From NCBI GenBank assembly GCA_030426685.1, contig JAUHYC010000022.1:1-55060 (forward strand): a DNA stretch of 55,060 bases, in the 5' to 3' direction. How positions within the stretch are numbered: position 1 is the stretch's first letter; each line of letters opens with the position of its first letter. The notes below the pieces were generated by a model that was given only the letters and a program-made list of their open reading frames with translations, did not search any database and was not told the DNA's origin. A program made the translations under genes and the position numbers. Below are positions 44,502 through 52,550 of this stretch, piece by piece. This DNA is from Alphaproteobacteria bacterium. GTDB lineage: Bacteria > Pseudomonadota > Alphaproteobacteria > Rhodobacterales > Rhodobacteraceae.

Positions 44502-44549
44502 CCGGGGGCGCTGCCCCCGGACCCCCGGAGTATTTGGAAAAAGATGAAG
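44502..44549. repeat. Hairpin with GGAGTATTTGGAAAAAGATG tail, intergenic repeat
   Basis: CCGGGGGC, GCT, GCCCCCGG form a perfect 8-bp stem (44502-44520), followed by ACCCCC, then GGAGTATTTGGAAAAAGATG and AAG to 44549. It is similar in build to the element at 39628. Its last 22 bases occur exactly inside valS at 53229-53250. It fills the argD-argF gap. Confidence 0.75.
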
Positions 44550-44550
44550 C

Positions 44551-45738
44551 TCAGGTGGTGGTGAGCTGGGATTCAACCTGAAGGGCGGTCTTGTCGAGGC
44601 GGATCATTGCCTGCGCGATGTCATCCTCGGTCAGCGTCAGAGGCGGCAGCAGGCGGATGACGTTGTCGGCGGCGGGGACGGTGATGACCCCGTTGTCATA
44701 GCCCGCATTCACCACGTCGATATTGGCTACCTTGCACTTCAGGCCCAGCATCAGGCCGGACCCGCGCACCTCTTCGAACACGTCGGGGTGGTCGGCGATC
44801 AGGCCCTCGAGCTTCTGACGCAAAAGGCCCGCCTTGCGGTTGACGCCTTCGAGGAAGGCAGGCGTGGCGACCTGATCGATTACCGCGCAGCCCACTGCGC
44901 AACCTAAGGGGTTGCCTCCATAGGTGGAGCCATGCGTGCCTGCCGTCATGCCGCTGGCGGCCTCTTCGGTGGCAAGCACTGCGCCCAGAGGGAAGCCGCC
45001 GCCGATGCCTTTAGCCACCATCATGATGTCCGGGGCAATCCCCGCCCATTCATGCGCGAACAGCTTGCCGGTCCGGCCGACGCCGCATTGCACCTCGTCC
45101 AGGATCAGCAGCAGGCCGTTGTCCTCGCAGATCTGGCGCAGCGCCTTGAGTTCTGCATCGGGGACCGGGCGGATGCCGCCTTCGCCCTGGACCGGTTCGA
45201 TCAGGATGGCCGCTGTATTGTCCGAGATGGCGTTGGTCACACCATCGAGGTCACCAAAGGTCACGTGCACAAATCCGGGCAGCAGCGGGCCGAAGCCTTT
45301 GGTCATCTTTTCCGACCCGGCGGCGGCGATACCGGCAGAGGACCGGCCGTGGAAGGAGCCATCGAAAGTGATGATCTCAACCCGCTCGGGCTGGCCCTTG
45401 TCATAGAAATACTTGCGGGCCATTTTCACGGCCAGTTCACAGGATTCCGTGCCGGAATTGGTAAAGAACACCGTGTCGGCAAAAGTATGCTCCACCAGCT
45501 TGTCGGCCAGCGCCTGCTGTTGCGGGATCTGGTAGAGGTTCGAGACATGCCACAGTTGATGCGCCTGTTCCGTCAGCGCCGCCACCAGCGCCGGGTGTGC
45601 ATGGCCCAGAGCGTTCACCGCAATGCCCGCGCCGAGATCCAGGAAACGTCGGCCGTCCGCCTCGGTCAGCCAGGCGCCTTCGCCCTTTACGAATGTCAGG
45701 GGCGCGCGGTTATAGGTCGGCAGAACGGACGGGATCAT
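44551..45738 (-). CDS. argD: Acetylornithine/succinyldiaminopimelate aminotransferase
   Basis: A 395-residue class III PLP aminotransferase. PLP lysine is Lys243 in MMVAKGIGGGFPLGAV, with ILDEVQCGVGRTG ahead of it and the THGSTYGGNPLGCAVG block after it. It transfers an amino group to N-acetylglutamate semialdehyde in arginine synthesis; related enzymes also serve lysine synthesis. argF downstream in the same direction supports the arginine assignment. Complete length. Confidence 0.95.
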   Translation of the reverse strand: MIPSVLPTYNRAPLTFVKGEGAWLTEADGRRFLDLGAGIAVNALGHAHPALVAALTEQAHQLWHVSNLYQIPQQQALADKLVEHTFADTVFFTNSGTESCELAVKMARKYFYDKGQPERVEIITFDGSFHGRSSAGIAAAGSEKMTKGFGPLLPGFVHVTFGDLDGVTNAISDNTAAILIEPVQGEGGIRPVPDAELKALRQICEDNGLLLILDEVQCGVGRTGKLFAHEWAGIAPDIMMVAKGIGGGFPLGAVLATEEAASGMTAGTHGSTYGGNPLGCAVGCAVIDQVATPAFLEGVNRKAGLLRQKLEGLIADHPDVFEEVRGSGLMLGLKCKVANIDVVNAGYDNGVITVPAADNVIRLLPPLTLTEDDIAQAMIRLDKTALQVESQLTTT

Positions 45739-46031
45739 CGCATCATCCTTTTCGAATAGCTTAAGCCCTGTGAGTGATACACGAGAGCTATGGTCGTCAA
45801 CTGATTTGGAGGGGGTTGCGCGGATTTGGACAGCGCAATGGGATCAAACGGGCCGGTTACGCGGTCAGGCGTCGGCGTCGGAGGCGCAGGATATGGGCGT
45901 GTTTGATCATGCCGCGCCATATAGCCGGGTGCGGGCGGTCTGAAAACCCTGAAAATCGCAAACATTGATATTTCAGTGTGAGACTGCAATTCCCGCTTGC
46001 CATTTCGCACACTCTGCCGCACCGCTGAGCC

Positions 46032-46925
46032 ATGTTCGTCGCCAAAGCGCACAACCCACCGCTTGCGGCCTTGCTGATTGTTGCCGCCAGCGCCTTTATC
46101 GCCAGCACCACTCTGCTGGCCAAGGCGTTGGGTACGGATGTGCTGGGCCCACCGCTGCACCCGATGCAGATCAGCCATGGGCGGTTTCTGTTTGCGTTTC
46201 TGGTCATCATGAGCGCGGTCGGCCTGCTGCGTCCGCGCCTGAGCCGTCCGCATTGGGGGCTGCATATCGGGCGGACGAGTTTCGGCTGGCTGGGAATCAC
46301 GCTGATGTTTGCCTCGGTCGCGTTCATTCCGATTGCGGATGCCACGGCGATCTCGTTCCTGAACCCGGTCTTTGCAATGGTGCTGGCGATTCCGCTGCTG
46401 AAAGAGGGCGTGGGGCCCTGGCGCTGGTTGGCGGCCGCGGTGGCGCTGGCCGGGGCGCTGATCCTGTTGCGTCCGACACCCGCCAGTTTTCAACCCGCTG
46501 CATTGCTGGCGTTGAGCGCGGCGGTGGTGATCGGGATGGAGCTGATTTTCATCAAGAAACTGTCGGGCCGTGAGAGCCCGATTCAAATACTTCTGGTCAA
46601 CAACACAATGGGGCTGACCATCGCCTCGGTCGCGGTGAGTTTCGTGTTTCAGATGCCCACGCCTCAGCAATGGGCGGCGCTGGCGGGGATCGGCGTGCTG
46701 ATGGCCTGCGCGCAGGCCTGTTTTGTCAACGGCATGGCGCGGGCAGATGCGTCCTTTGTGGCGCCGATCAGCTATGCGACGCTGATCTTTGCAGCCTTTT
46801 ACGATTTTGCCATCTTTGGGGTGATCCCGGATGGGGTCAGCATGATCGGCTCAACCATCATCCTGACCGGGGGCTTGATTCTGGTCTGGCGCGAGGCGCG
46901 GCAGCGTCAGGCCTTGAGCCGATAG
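46032..46925 (+). CDS. EamA/DMT family transporter
   Basis: A 297-residue inner-membrane protein with ten predicted helices in two EamA halves. The first has FIASTTLLAKALG and PIADATAISFLNPVFAMVLA, the second has SFVAPISYATLIFAAFYDFAIFG. Family members export metabolites such as amino acids or drugs; the substrate here is unknown. The ATG at 46032 directly precedes the first helix. Its last 19 bases overlap the convergent ABC-2 permease gene. The 293 bases between it and argD show no gene. Confidence 0.92.
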   Translation: MFVAKAHNPPLAALLIVAASAFIASTTLLAKALGTDVLGPPLHPMQISHGRFLFAFLVIMSAVGLLRPRLSRPHWGLHIGRTSFGWLGITLMFASVAFIPIADATAISFLNPVFAMVLAIPLLKEGVGPWRWLAAAVALAGALILLRPTPASFQPAALLALSAAVVIGMELIFIKKLSGRESPIQILLVNNTMGLTIASVAVSFVFQMPTPQQWAALAGIGVLMACAQACFVNGMARADASFVAPISYATLIFAAFYDFAIFGVIPDGVSMIGSTIILTGGLILVWREARQRQALSR

Positions 46926-47710
46926 CCGGTGCGCAGCATCTGCCAGGTCAGCGCACCAACCAGAACGGTCGCGGTGGCACAGACCACCATCCCCAGCCAC
47001 GGAGAGCTGTCGGACACGCCGATCATGCCATAGCGCAGCCCGTCGATCAGATAAAAGACCGGGTTCACATGGCTGAGGCGGTTCAGCACCGGCGGCAGCG
47101 CCTGCACCGAGTAGAAGGTGCCGGACAGGAAGGCCAGTGGTGTGACGATGAAGTTGGTGATCGCCGCCATCTGGTCGAACTTGTTGGCAAATATCCCGGC
47201 AAACAGACCCAGCGCGCCCATGAAAGCGCCACCCAGCACCACAAAGGTCAATGCGACAGCCGGGTTCTGCGGGACGAGACCGAGAACCAGCGCCAGCGCG
47301 ATGGCCACGACCAGTGCGATCAGGATGCCCCGGACAATGCCGCCTGCCAGATAGCCCAGCAGGATTTCCAACGGCGACAAGGGCGGCATCAGTGTATCGA
47401 CGATGTTGCCCTGCACTTTGGCGATCACCATCGAGGACGAGGTGTTGGCAAAGGCGTTCTGAATCACCGTCATCATCATGATACCCGGCGCCAGAAAGGT
47501 CAGGAACGGCACGCCCATCACATCCGACCGGCTGGGGCCGATGGCGATGTTGAAGATCAGCAGGAACAGGCCCGCCGTCACCAGCGGCGCCAGCAGCGTT
47601 TGCGTCCAGACCGCCATGAAGCGCTGCGTTTCGCGCTGCGCCAACGTATAGAGGCCCATCCAGTTCACCGCGCCGAAGCGGCGTGCATCCTGATCCGTGA
47701 GATTCTGCAT
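46907..47710 (-). CDS. ABC-2 type transporter permease
   Basis: A 267-residue protein with six helices typical of the YadH/NodJ type permease: FLTFLAPGIMMMTVIQNAFANTSSSM in outline and PLAFLSGTFYSVQALPPVLNRLSHVNPVFYLIDGLRYG in outline. The partner ATPase gene is not adjacent in the window; the neighbouring genes are a convergent EamA and a divergent gcrA. In E. coli YadH pairs with YadG. Substrate unknown; lipid or polysaccharide export is typical of the family. Confidence 0.93.
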   Translation of the reverse strand: MQNLTDQDARRFGAVNWMGLYTLAQRETQRFMAVWTQTLLAPLVTAGLFLLIFNIAIGPSRSDVMGVPFLTFLAPGIMMMTVIQNAFANTSSSMVIAKVQGNIVDTLMPPLSPLEILLGYLAGGIVRGILIALVVAIALALVLGLVPQNPAVALTFVVLGGAFMGALGLFAGIFANKFDQMAAITNFIVTPLAFLSGTFYSVQALPPVLNRLSHVNPVFYLIDGLRYGMIGVSDSSPWLGMVVCATATVLVGALTWQMLRTGYRLKA

Positions 47711-47836
47711 GTTCTGCCTAATAGCTGATTCGAAGACCGCTTGTAACTCGGCCCGCAGTGATTAAAATAGGGGGCTGAGACGATTTCCCAAGGCGGCCCG
47801 AATCTGGGGCCGCTTTCCGCTTTTGAAAGGCAAATG

Positions 47837-48406
47837 ATGTCCTGGACTGACGAGCGCGTAGAACTGCTGAAAAAGATGTGGGGCGAGGGCCAGTCGGCCA
47901 GCCAGATCGCCAAGGAACTGGGCGGCGTGACCCGCAACGCGGTGATCGGCAAGGTCCACCGCCTGGGCCTGTCGAACCGCGCCACCGGTGCCACCCCGGC
48001 CAAGGCCGAGCCCAAGGAAAAACCGGCTCCTGCCCCCAAGGCCGAGGCCAAGCCCAAACCCGCACCCAAAACCGAACCGGCCCGGCCGGCCCCTGCTCCG
48101 GAAGCGAAACCGGCCACACCGGCGCGCCGCCAGATCATCCCGGCCGGTCAGCCGCTGCCGCCGCAGCCCTCGGCCAATGAGATCAGCCCCGAGGCACTGG
48201 CCAAGGTCAATGAGGTTGAGAAAAAGGCCAAAAAGCTGTCGCTGATGGAACTGACCGAAAAGACCTGCAAATGGCCCGTCGGCGACCCCGCGACCGAAGA
48301 TTTCTGGTTCTGCGGCCTGCCGGTTGAGGCAGGCAAGCCCTATTGCGAGGCGCATGTGGGCGTGGCGTTCCAGCCGATGAGCTCGCGCCGGGATCGGCGG
48401 CGGTAA
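47837..48406 (+). CDS. gcrA: GcrA cell cycle regulator
   Basis: A 189-residue protein. The N-terminal helix-turn-helix (MSWTDERVELLKKMWGEGQS, then ASQIAKELGGVTRNAVIGKVHRLGL in outline) is that of GcrA, the sigma-70 cofactor that reads GANTC methylation by CcrM in alphaproteobacteria. A Pro/Ala/Lys linker covers about residues 52-105. The C-terminal part has Cys/His ligands in TCKWPVGDP, FWFCGLPV and YCEAHVG. GAAAGG six bases ahead favours the second of two adjacent ATG codons. A Nudix gene follows after 5 bases. Confidence 0.95.
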   Translation: MSWTDERVELLKKMWGEGQSASQIAKELGGVTRNAVIGKVHRLGLSNRATGATPAKAEPKEKPAPAPKAEAKPKPAPKTEPARPAPAPEAKPATPARRQIIPAGQPLPPQPSANEISPEALAKVNEVEKKAKKLSLMELTEKTCKWPVGDPATEDFWFCGLPVEAGKPYCEAHVGVAFQPMSSRRDRRR

Positions 48407-48411
48407 AGACA

Positions 48412-49056
48412 ATGCGCCAAGATCCGACTGCAAAGGAGGATGCCTGGCTGGCGCGCGCAAAACGTCTGTTGGCGCTGGCCGAAACCGGCCAGCACTTCAC
48501 CAAGGACCCGTTCGACCGTGAGCGATATGACGAGATCGCAGTTATGGCCCGCAAGATGCTGGCCGATCTGGGCCATGTACCGCTGTCACGGATCCATGGG
48601 CTGATCACCGAACATGTTGCCGGCTATGCCACGCCAAGCATTGATATTCGTGGCGCGGTAATCCGCGATGGGCAGATACTGCTGGTACGTGAACGCAGCG
48701 ATGGCCGTTGGGCAATGCCAGGTGGGTTCGCCGACATCGGTAGCTCTGTGGCCGAGAACATCGAGCGCGAGGTTTGGGAGGAGGCCGGTTTGCGGGTTCG
48801 GACGGATCGTTTGTTTGCGCTGCGCCACAAGGCAAAGCACCCTTACCCACCAAGTTCGAAAGATTTTTACAAAATATTCCTCCTATGCAGCCAGACCGAT
48901 GGAAGCGATCCAGAGGCCGGATTAGAAACCGACGATGTTGGGTTCTTCGCGCCCGATGCCCTGCCGGAACTTTCACTGAACAGAGTTATAGAAGCCGATA
49001 TCAATGAGGCCTTCAGAGCGCATGCTGAAAGCACGCGACCAACGATTTTCGACTAA
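48412..49056 (+). CDS. Nudix hydrolase with N-terminal hydrolase-associated domain
   Basis: A 214-residue protein. Residues 1-60 match the Nudix_hydro_N region seen in ADP-ribose or CDP-choline type pyrophosphatases. The Nudix box GFADIGSSVAENIEREVWEEAGL follows in outline, with REVWEEAGL as the metal-binding core. PGGF before the box and SLNRVIEADINEAF near the end are typical. It starts 5 bases after gcrA, so cotranscription is very likely. The substrate is not evident. The first in-frame ATG after the gcrA stop is used as the start. Confidence 0.92.
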   Translation: MRQDPTAKEDAWLARAKRLLALAETGQHFTKDPFDRERYDEIAVMARKMLADLGHVPLSRIHGLITEHVAGYATPSIDIRGAVIRDGQILLVRERSDGRWAMPGGFADIGSSVAENIEREVWEEAGLRVRTDRLFALRHKAKHPYPPSSKDFYKIFLLCSQTDGSDPEAGLETDDVGFFAPDALPELSLNRVIEADINEAFRAHAESTRPTIFD

Positions 49057-49063
49057 ATCAGCC

Positions 49064-50140
49064 CTACTGCGCCGGATGCGAGGGCAAGTCCGGCATCGGC
49101 ACCCAGCGGGGCAGCTCATCCGGCGAGACCGAGACATGCAGGCGCTCGGACCTGTCCTTGCCCACCGTCCGGTGCTTGCGCAGCAGGAAAATCTTGCCCC
49201 AGCCGCGCCATGTGCCGACCGAGGGTGCGTGGGTGTCGGTGGGGAAGCGGTCGCGCCAGCCTTGTGGTAGCGGCAGGCCGTGCAACTCGGCCTTGTCCAG
49301 CATCCAGATCAGGGAAATGTTGCTGAGGGGACGGGCCTCCTCGAACCCGTTCAACTGGCCGCCGACATCACCGTGGGTGCCGCGGAACCAGACCTGTTCG
49401 ACATGGCCCTTGAAATCGGGGGTACATTCCCACAGGACCGGCTCGAACACTTCACGGGTCTCATCCAGCGCCAGCGCGTGATAGCCGTGGCGCGTTGCCG
49501 GGCCAAGCTGATGGCTGTGGAAGGCGTGACGTTCCTCAGCCCAGCGCCAAAGCAGCGGCAGACGCAGGCCCAGCGCCTTGACCGTGTCCCATACGCCGAT
49601 CATCTCGATGGCGACGTCCTCGTGGCAGAACTGCCGCCGGAAGGCCGCCGCCGCGTCGCCCTTGGCGTTACATTCATAGTGGCGATAGGCCTGTTTTATG
49701 TTGCGAACGGTGGCGTGTTCGGCCTTGAGCAACCCGATTGCGTCAATCACGCCTGCAAGGCTGCGCACGCCATAAGCCCCGCGCGAATAACCGATGAAAA
49801 AGATCTTGTCGCCGGGCTTGTAGCGCGAAGCAAGATAGCCGTAGGCGCGACGGATCTGACGATTGATGCCCCGGCCCATCATCACATCCATGGAGGATTT
49901 CCAGCTTTCCCACTGCACGCCGGATTCGTAGAAGACCGAGACCTTGCTGCCCATTTCGCAACACAGGCGCAGGGTCTGGCCAGCATGGGTTTCCCGCCCC
50001 GGCTCCAGCGTCGACATGGTGCCGTCGAGGATAATGACATGGCTGATGGGTTCACGATGGCGCGTCTCGGCCGAGTGCTCGGACCGTAAAGGTCGCCCGA
50101 GCCACCCCAGTATCTTTCTACTCAGCCGCGACAGATCCAT
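49064..50140 (-). CDS. DUF2235 alpha/beta hydrolase, Tle1-like
   Basis: A 358-residue protein of the DUF2235 family, which includes the Tle1 phospholipase effectors. The nucleophile elbow is GYSRGAYG with Ser119. The catalytic acid is probably in the GVWDTVKALGL block, and the histidine in WFRGTHGDVGG. The N-terminal part has the FVIILDGTMS-like start HVIILDGTMSTLEPG. No VgrG, PAAR or immunity gene is near, so it is more likely a housekeeping or cell-associated hydrolase than a secreted effector. Its start overlaps the end of the upstream molybdopterin-subunit gene by 23 bases. Confidence 0.88.
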   Translation of the reverse strand: MDLSRLSRKILGWLGRPLRSEHSAETRHREPISHVIILDGTMSTLEPGRETHAGQTLRLCCEMGSKVSVFYESGVQWESWKSSMDVMMGRGINRQIRRAYGYLASRYKPGDKIFFIGYSRGAYGVRSLAGVIDAIGLLKAEHATVRNIKQAYRHYECNAKGDAAAAFRRQFCHEDVAIEMIGVWDTVKALGLRLPLLWRWAEERHAFHSHQLGPATRHGYHALALDETREVFEPVLWECTPDFKGHVEQVWFRGTHGDVGGQLNGFEEARPLSNISLIWMLDKAELHGLPLPQGWRDRFPTDTHAPSVGTWRGWGKIFLLRKHRTVGKDRSERLHVSVSPDELPRWVPMPDLPSHPAQ

Positions 50141-52409
50141 GCGTCAGCAATTCCCATACTTTGTGGGGTGTGAACGGCATATCCGCCTGCCGCACCCCAT
50201 GATCCCAGAGCGCATCCTGAACCGCGTTTGCCACTGCGGCCAATGCGCCGACGGTGCCAGCCTCGCCACAGCCCTTCATCCCCATCGGGTTGGCGGTTGA
50301 CGGAACCGGCGCCGATGTAAACTTTATCATGGGTATCCCGGCGGCACGGGGCAAGGCGTAATCCATGAACGATGCCGTGAGCAGTTGCCCGTGCGCATCA
50401 TGAACGACATGCTCGTTCAGTGCCTGACCAATGCCTTGCACCACCCCGCCATGCACCTGCCCCTCGGCCAGCATCGGATTGATAAGATTGCCGAAATCAT
50501 CCACCACCGTGTAGCGGTCGACCCTTGTCTCACCTGTGTAAGAATCGATAACAACCTCGGCAACATGCGCGCCATTGGGATAGCTGCGCGCCTCAAGTCT
50601 GGCGCGCGCTTCGTGCTGCAACAGATCATTGCGCCCGTCAGCTTGCGCCATCTCGGCCGCCTCGGTCAGTGTGGGGGTCAAGTTGGACCCCGGTGCGCGG
50701 AAGGTTTCATGGTCAAAGGTCACATCGCTTTCCTCAACCCCCATCTTATCCGCAAGATAGGGCGTGAATGCGGCGATCATGGTCTCGACCGTCACCAGCG
50801 TGGCGTTGCTTTGGGTCGTGACCGAGCGTGAACCACCGGTGCCGCCCCCCTGCGCCAGCCGATCGGTATCGCCTTGCACAACGGTGATCCGATCGGCTGG
50901 AATGCCGGTCTGATCCGACAGGAACTGGGCAAAGACCGTTTCATGCCCCTGCCCATTCGATTGGGTGCCGACATAGAGATTCACTGTTCCGTCCTCGCAA
51001 AACTCGATCTTCGCGCCCTCGGAAGGATCTCCCAGAATACTTTCAATATAGTAACAGAGGCCCTGCCCCCGGATCAGGCCGTTTTCCGCGTCCGCGGCCT
51101 TGCGGACCTCAAACCCTCTGGTCTGCTCAGCGGCGCGGGTCAGGACCATGTCAAAATCGCCGACGTCGTAGGTCTCGCCGGTGGCGGTCTTGTAGGGGAA
51201 AGCCTCGGGCTGGATGAAGTTCTTGCGCCGCAGTTCCCACGGGTCGACGCCCAGCTCGCGCGCGGCGCGGTCCATGACGCGTTCGAGGACATAGATCGCC
51301 TCGGGCCGTCCTGCACCACGATAGGCATCGACCTGCGTGGTGTTGGTAAAGAAGCCCTCGGCCCGCAGATAGGTGGTCTGCACGTCATAGACGCCCATCA
51401 GCACGCGGCTGAACAGGTTGGTCTGGATGGCCTGCGCAAAATGGCTGTTATAGGCCCCCATGTTACATCTGCTGTGCACCCGATAAGCGGTGATCCGGTG
51501 ATCGGCGTCAAAGGCGAGCTCGGCCAGCGAGGTCAGGTCGCGGCCATGGTGGTCCGACAGCATCGCCTCGGACCGGTCTGACATCCAGTGAACAGGCCTA
51601 CCCAGTGTCATCGCGGCGACGGCGACCGAGAAATACTCAGGGTACGGCATCGCCTTCATGCCAAATCCACCGCCCACATCCGGTGTGGTTACGCGGATCG
51701 CGTCCGAGTCCAGCATAAGCTTTTGCGCCAGTTGCGCCTTCATACCCCAAACGCCTTGCCCACCGTAGGAGAAATGCAGGCGGCCGCCGGACCAATCGGC
51801 CTGACAGCCGCGCGGCTCGATCGAACTGACGATGACCCGGTTGTCGTGGACATCCAGCGCGACGGTATGGGCGGCGGCCTGAAACGCGGCCTCGGTGGCG
51901 GCTTCGTCGCCCATATGCCAGTCAAAGGCGCGGTTGTCGGGGGCTTGCGGGTGCAGGGGCTCTCCACCCGGTGCGACATCCATCTTGACCGGCAAATCCT
52001 CGATCTCGAACGCGATCAGTTCGACAGCATCGCGGGCCTGCAGCTGCGTCTCGGCGACAACAACGGCGATGGGCTCGCCCACGAACCGTACGCGATTGCA
52101 GGCCAGCATGTGACGCTCGGACGCCGCGCCTTGGGTACCATTGCGGTTGGGTACGGTGGTGGCGTTCATCACGGTATCGATCCCGGCGGCCTGCAATTCC
52201 CCCAGCGTCATCACAAGGTGCACGCCCACCGCTGCACGCGCGGCGTCCAGATCGAGCGAGGTGATCCGCCCATGGGCCACCGGGCTGCGCAGGAAAGCGG
52301 CAAACAGCGCGTTTTCCGGCACGGCATCATCCATGTAACGCCCCTGCCCGGTCAGAAACCGCTGATCCTCGGTCCGTTTGACGGGCTGGCTTTTGCCGAA
52401 CTTTTCCAT
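50118..52409 (-). CDS. Xanthine dehydrogenase/CO dehydrogenase family large subunit
   Basis: A 763-residue molybdopterin-binding subunit. An N-terminal fold with KRTEDQRFLTGQGRYMDD is followed by the Mo-cofactor domains with GGGFGMKAMPYPEYFSVA and AYRGAGRPEAIYVLERVMD, QSNGQGHETVFAQ, and the catalytic glutamate region MGMKGCGEAGTVGAL. The family hydroxylates aldehydes, purines or CO-like substrates; it normally needs an FAD subunit and a 2Fe-2S subunit. Neither lies beside it here: upstream is valS in the other direction and downstream is the DUF2235 gene. The substrate cannot be assigned; the active-site loop is not the CSFR of CO dehydrogenase as far as I can see. Confidence 0.93.
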   Translation of the reverse strand: MEKFGKSQPVKRTEDQRFLTGQGRYMDDAVPENALFAAFLRSPVAHGRITSLDLDAARAAVGVHLVMTLGELQAAGIDTVMNATTVPNRNGTQGAASERHMLACNRVRFVGEPIAVVVAETQLQARDAVELIAFEIEDLPVKMDVAPGGEPLHPQAPDNRAFDWHMGDEAATEAAFQAAAHTVALDVHDNRVIVSSIEPRGCQADWSGGRLHFSYGGQGVWGMKAQLAQKLMLDSDAIRVTTPDVGGGFGMKAMPYPEYFSVAVAAMTLGRPVHWMSDRSEAMLSDHHGRDLTSLAELAFDADHRITAYRVHSRCNMGAYNSHFAQAIQTNLFSRVLMGVYDVQTTYLRAEGFFTNTTQVDAYRGAGRPEAIYVLERVMDRAARELGVDPWELRRKNFIQPEAFPYKTATGETYDVGDFDMVLTRAAEQTRGFEVRKAADAENGLIRGQGLCYYIESILGDPSEGAKIEFCEDGTVNLYVGTQSNGQGHETVFAQFLSDQTGIPADRITVVQGDTDRLAQGGGTGGSRSVTTQSNATLVTVETMIAAFTPYLADKMGVEESDVTFDHETFRAPGSNLTPTLTEAAEMAQADGRNDLLQHEARARLEARSYPNGAHVAEVVIDSYTGETRVDRYTVVDDFGNLINPMLAEGQVHGGVVQGIGQALNEHVVHDAHGQLLTASFMDYALPRAAGIPMIKFTSAPVPSTANPMGMKGCGEAGTVGALAAVANAVQDALWDHGVRQADMPFTPHKVWELLTHGSVAAE

Positions 52410-52550
52410 GGGCTGATCCTTTGGCCTGCGTTTGGGGCGAGATTAGGTTGCGCTGGTTCGATGTCCAGAGCGCGTGCAGACCCTTCCCCTTCCCGCACGC
52501 ATTCGTTATTGCAGGCGCTGACCCGAATTTGTTGACGCAGGACGCATCCC

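Noticed and set aside
45735..46670. 311-codon minus-strand frame over the argD/EamA interval
   Set aside because: It covers the EamA coding region in antisense and is full of Gln, Arg and His; no family features and no ribosome site.
47762..48460. 232-codon minus-strand frame with glycine-rich repeats
   Set aside because: The repeats are the antisense reading of the Pro/Ala/Lys linker of gcrA.
49064..50140. Type VI secretion effector locus (Tle1)
   Set aside because: The DUF2235 protein lacks VgrG, PAAR, adaptor or immunity genes nearby, so an effector role is not supported.
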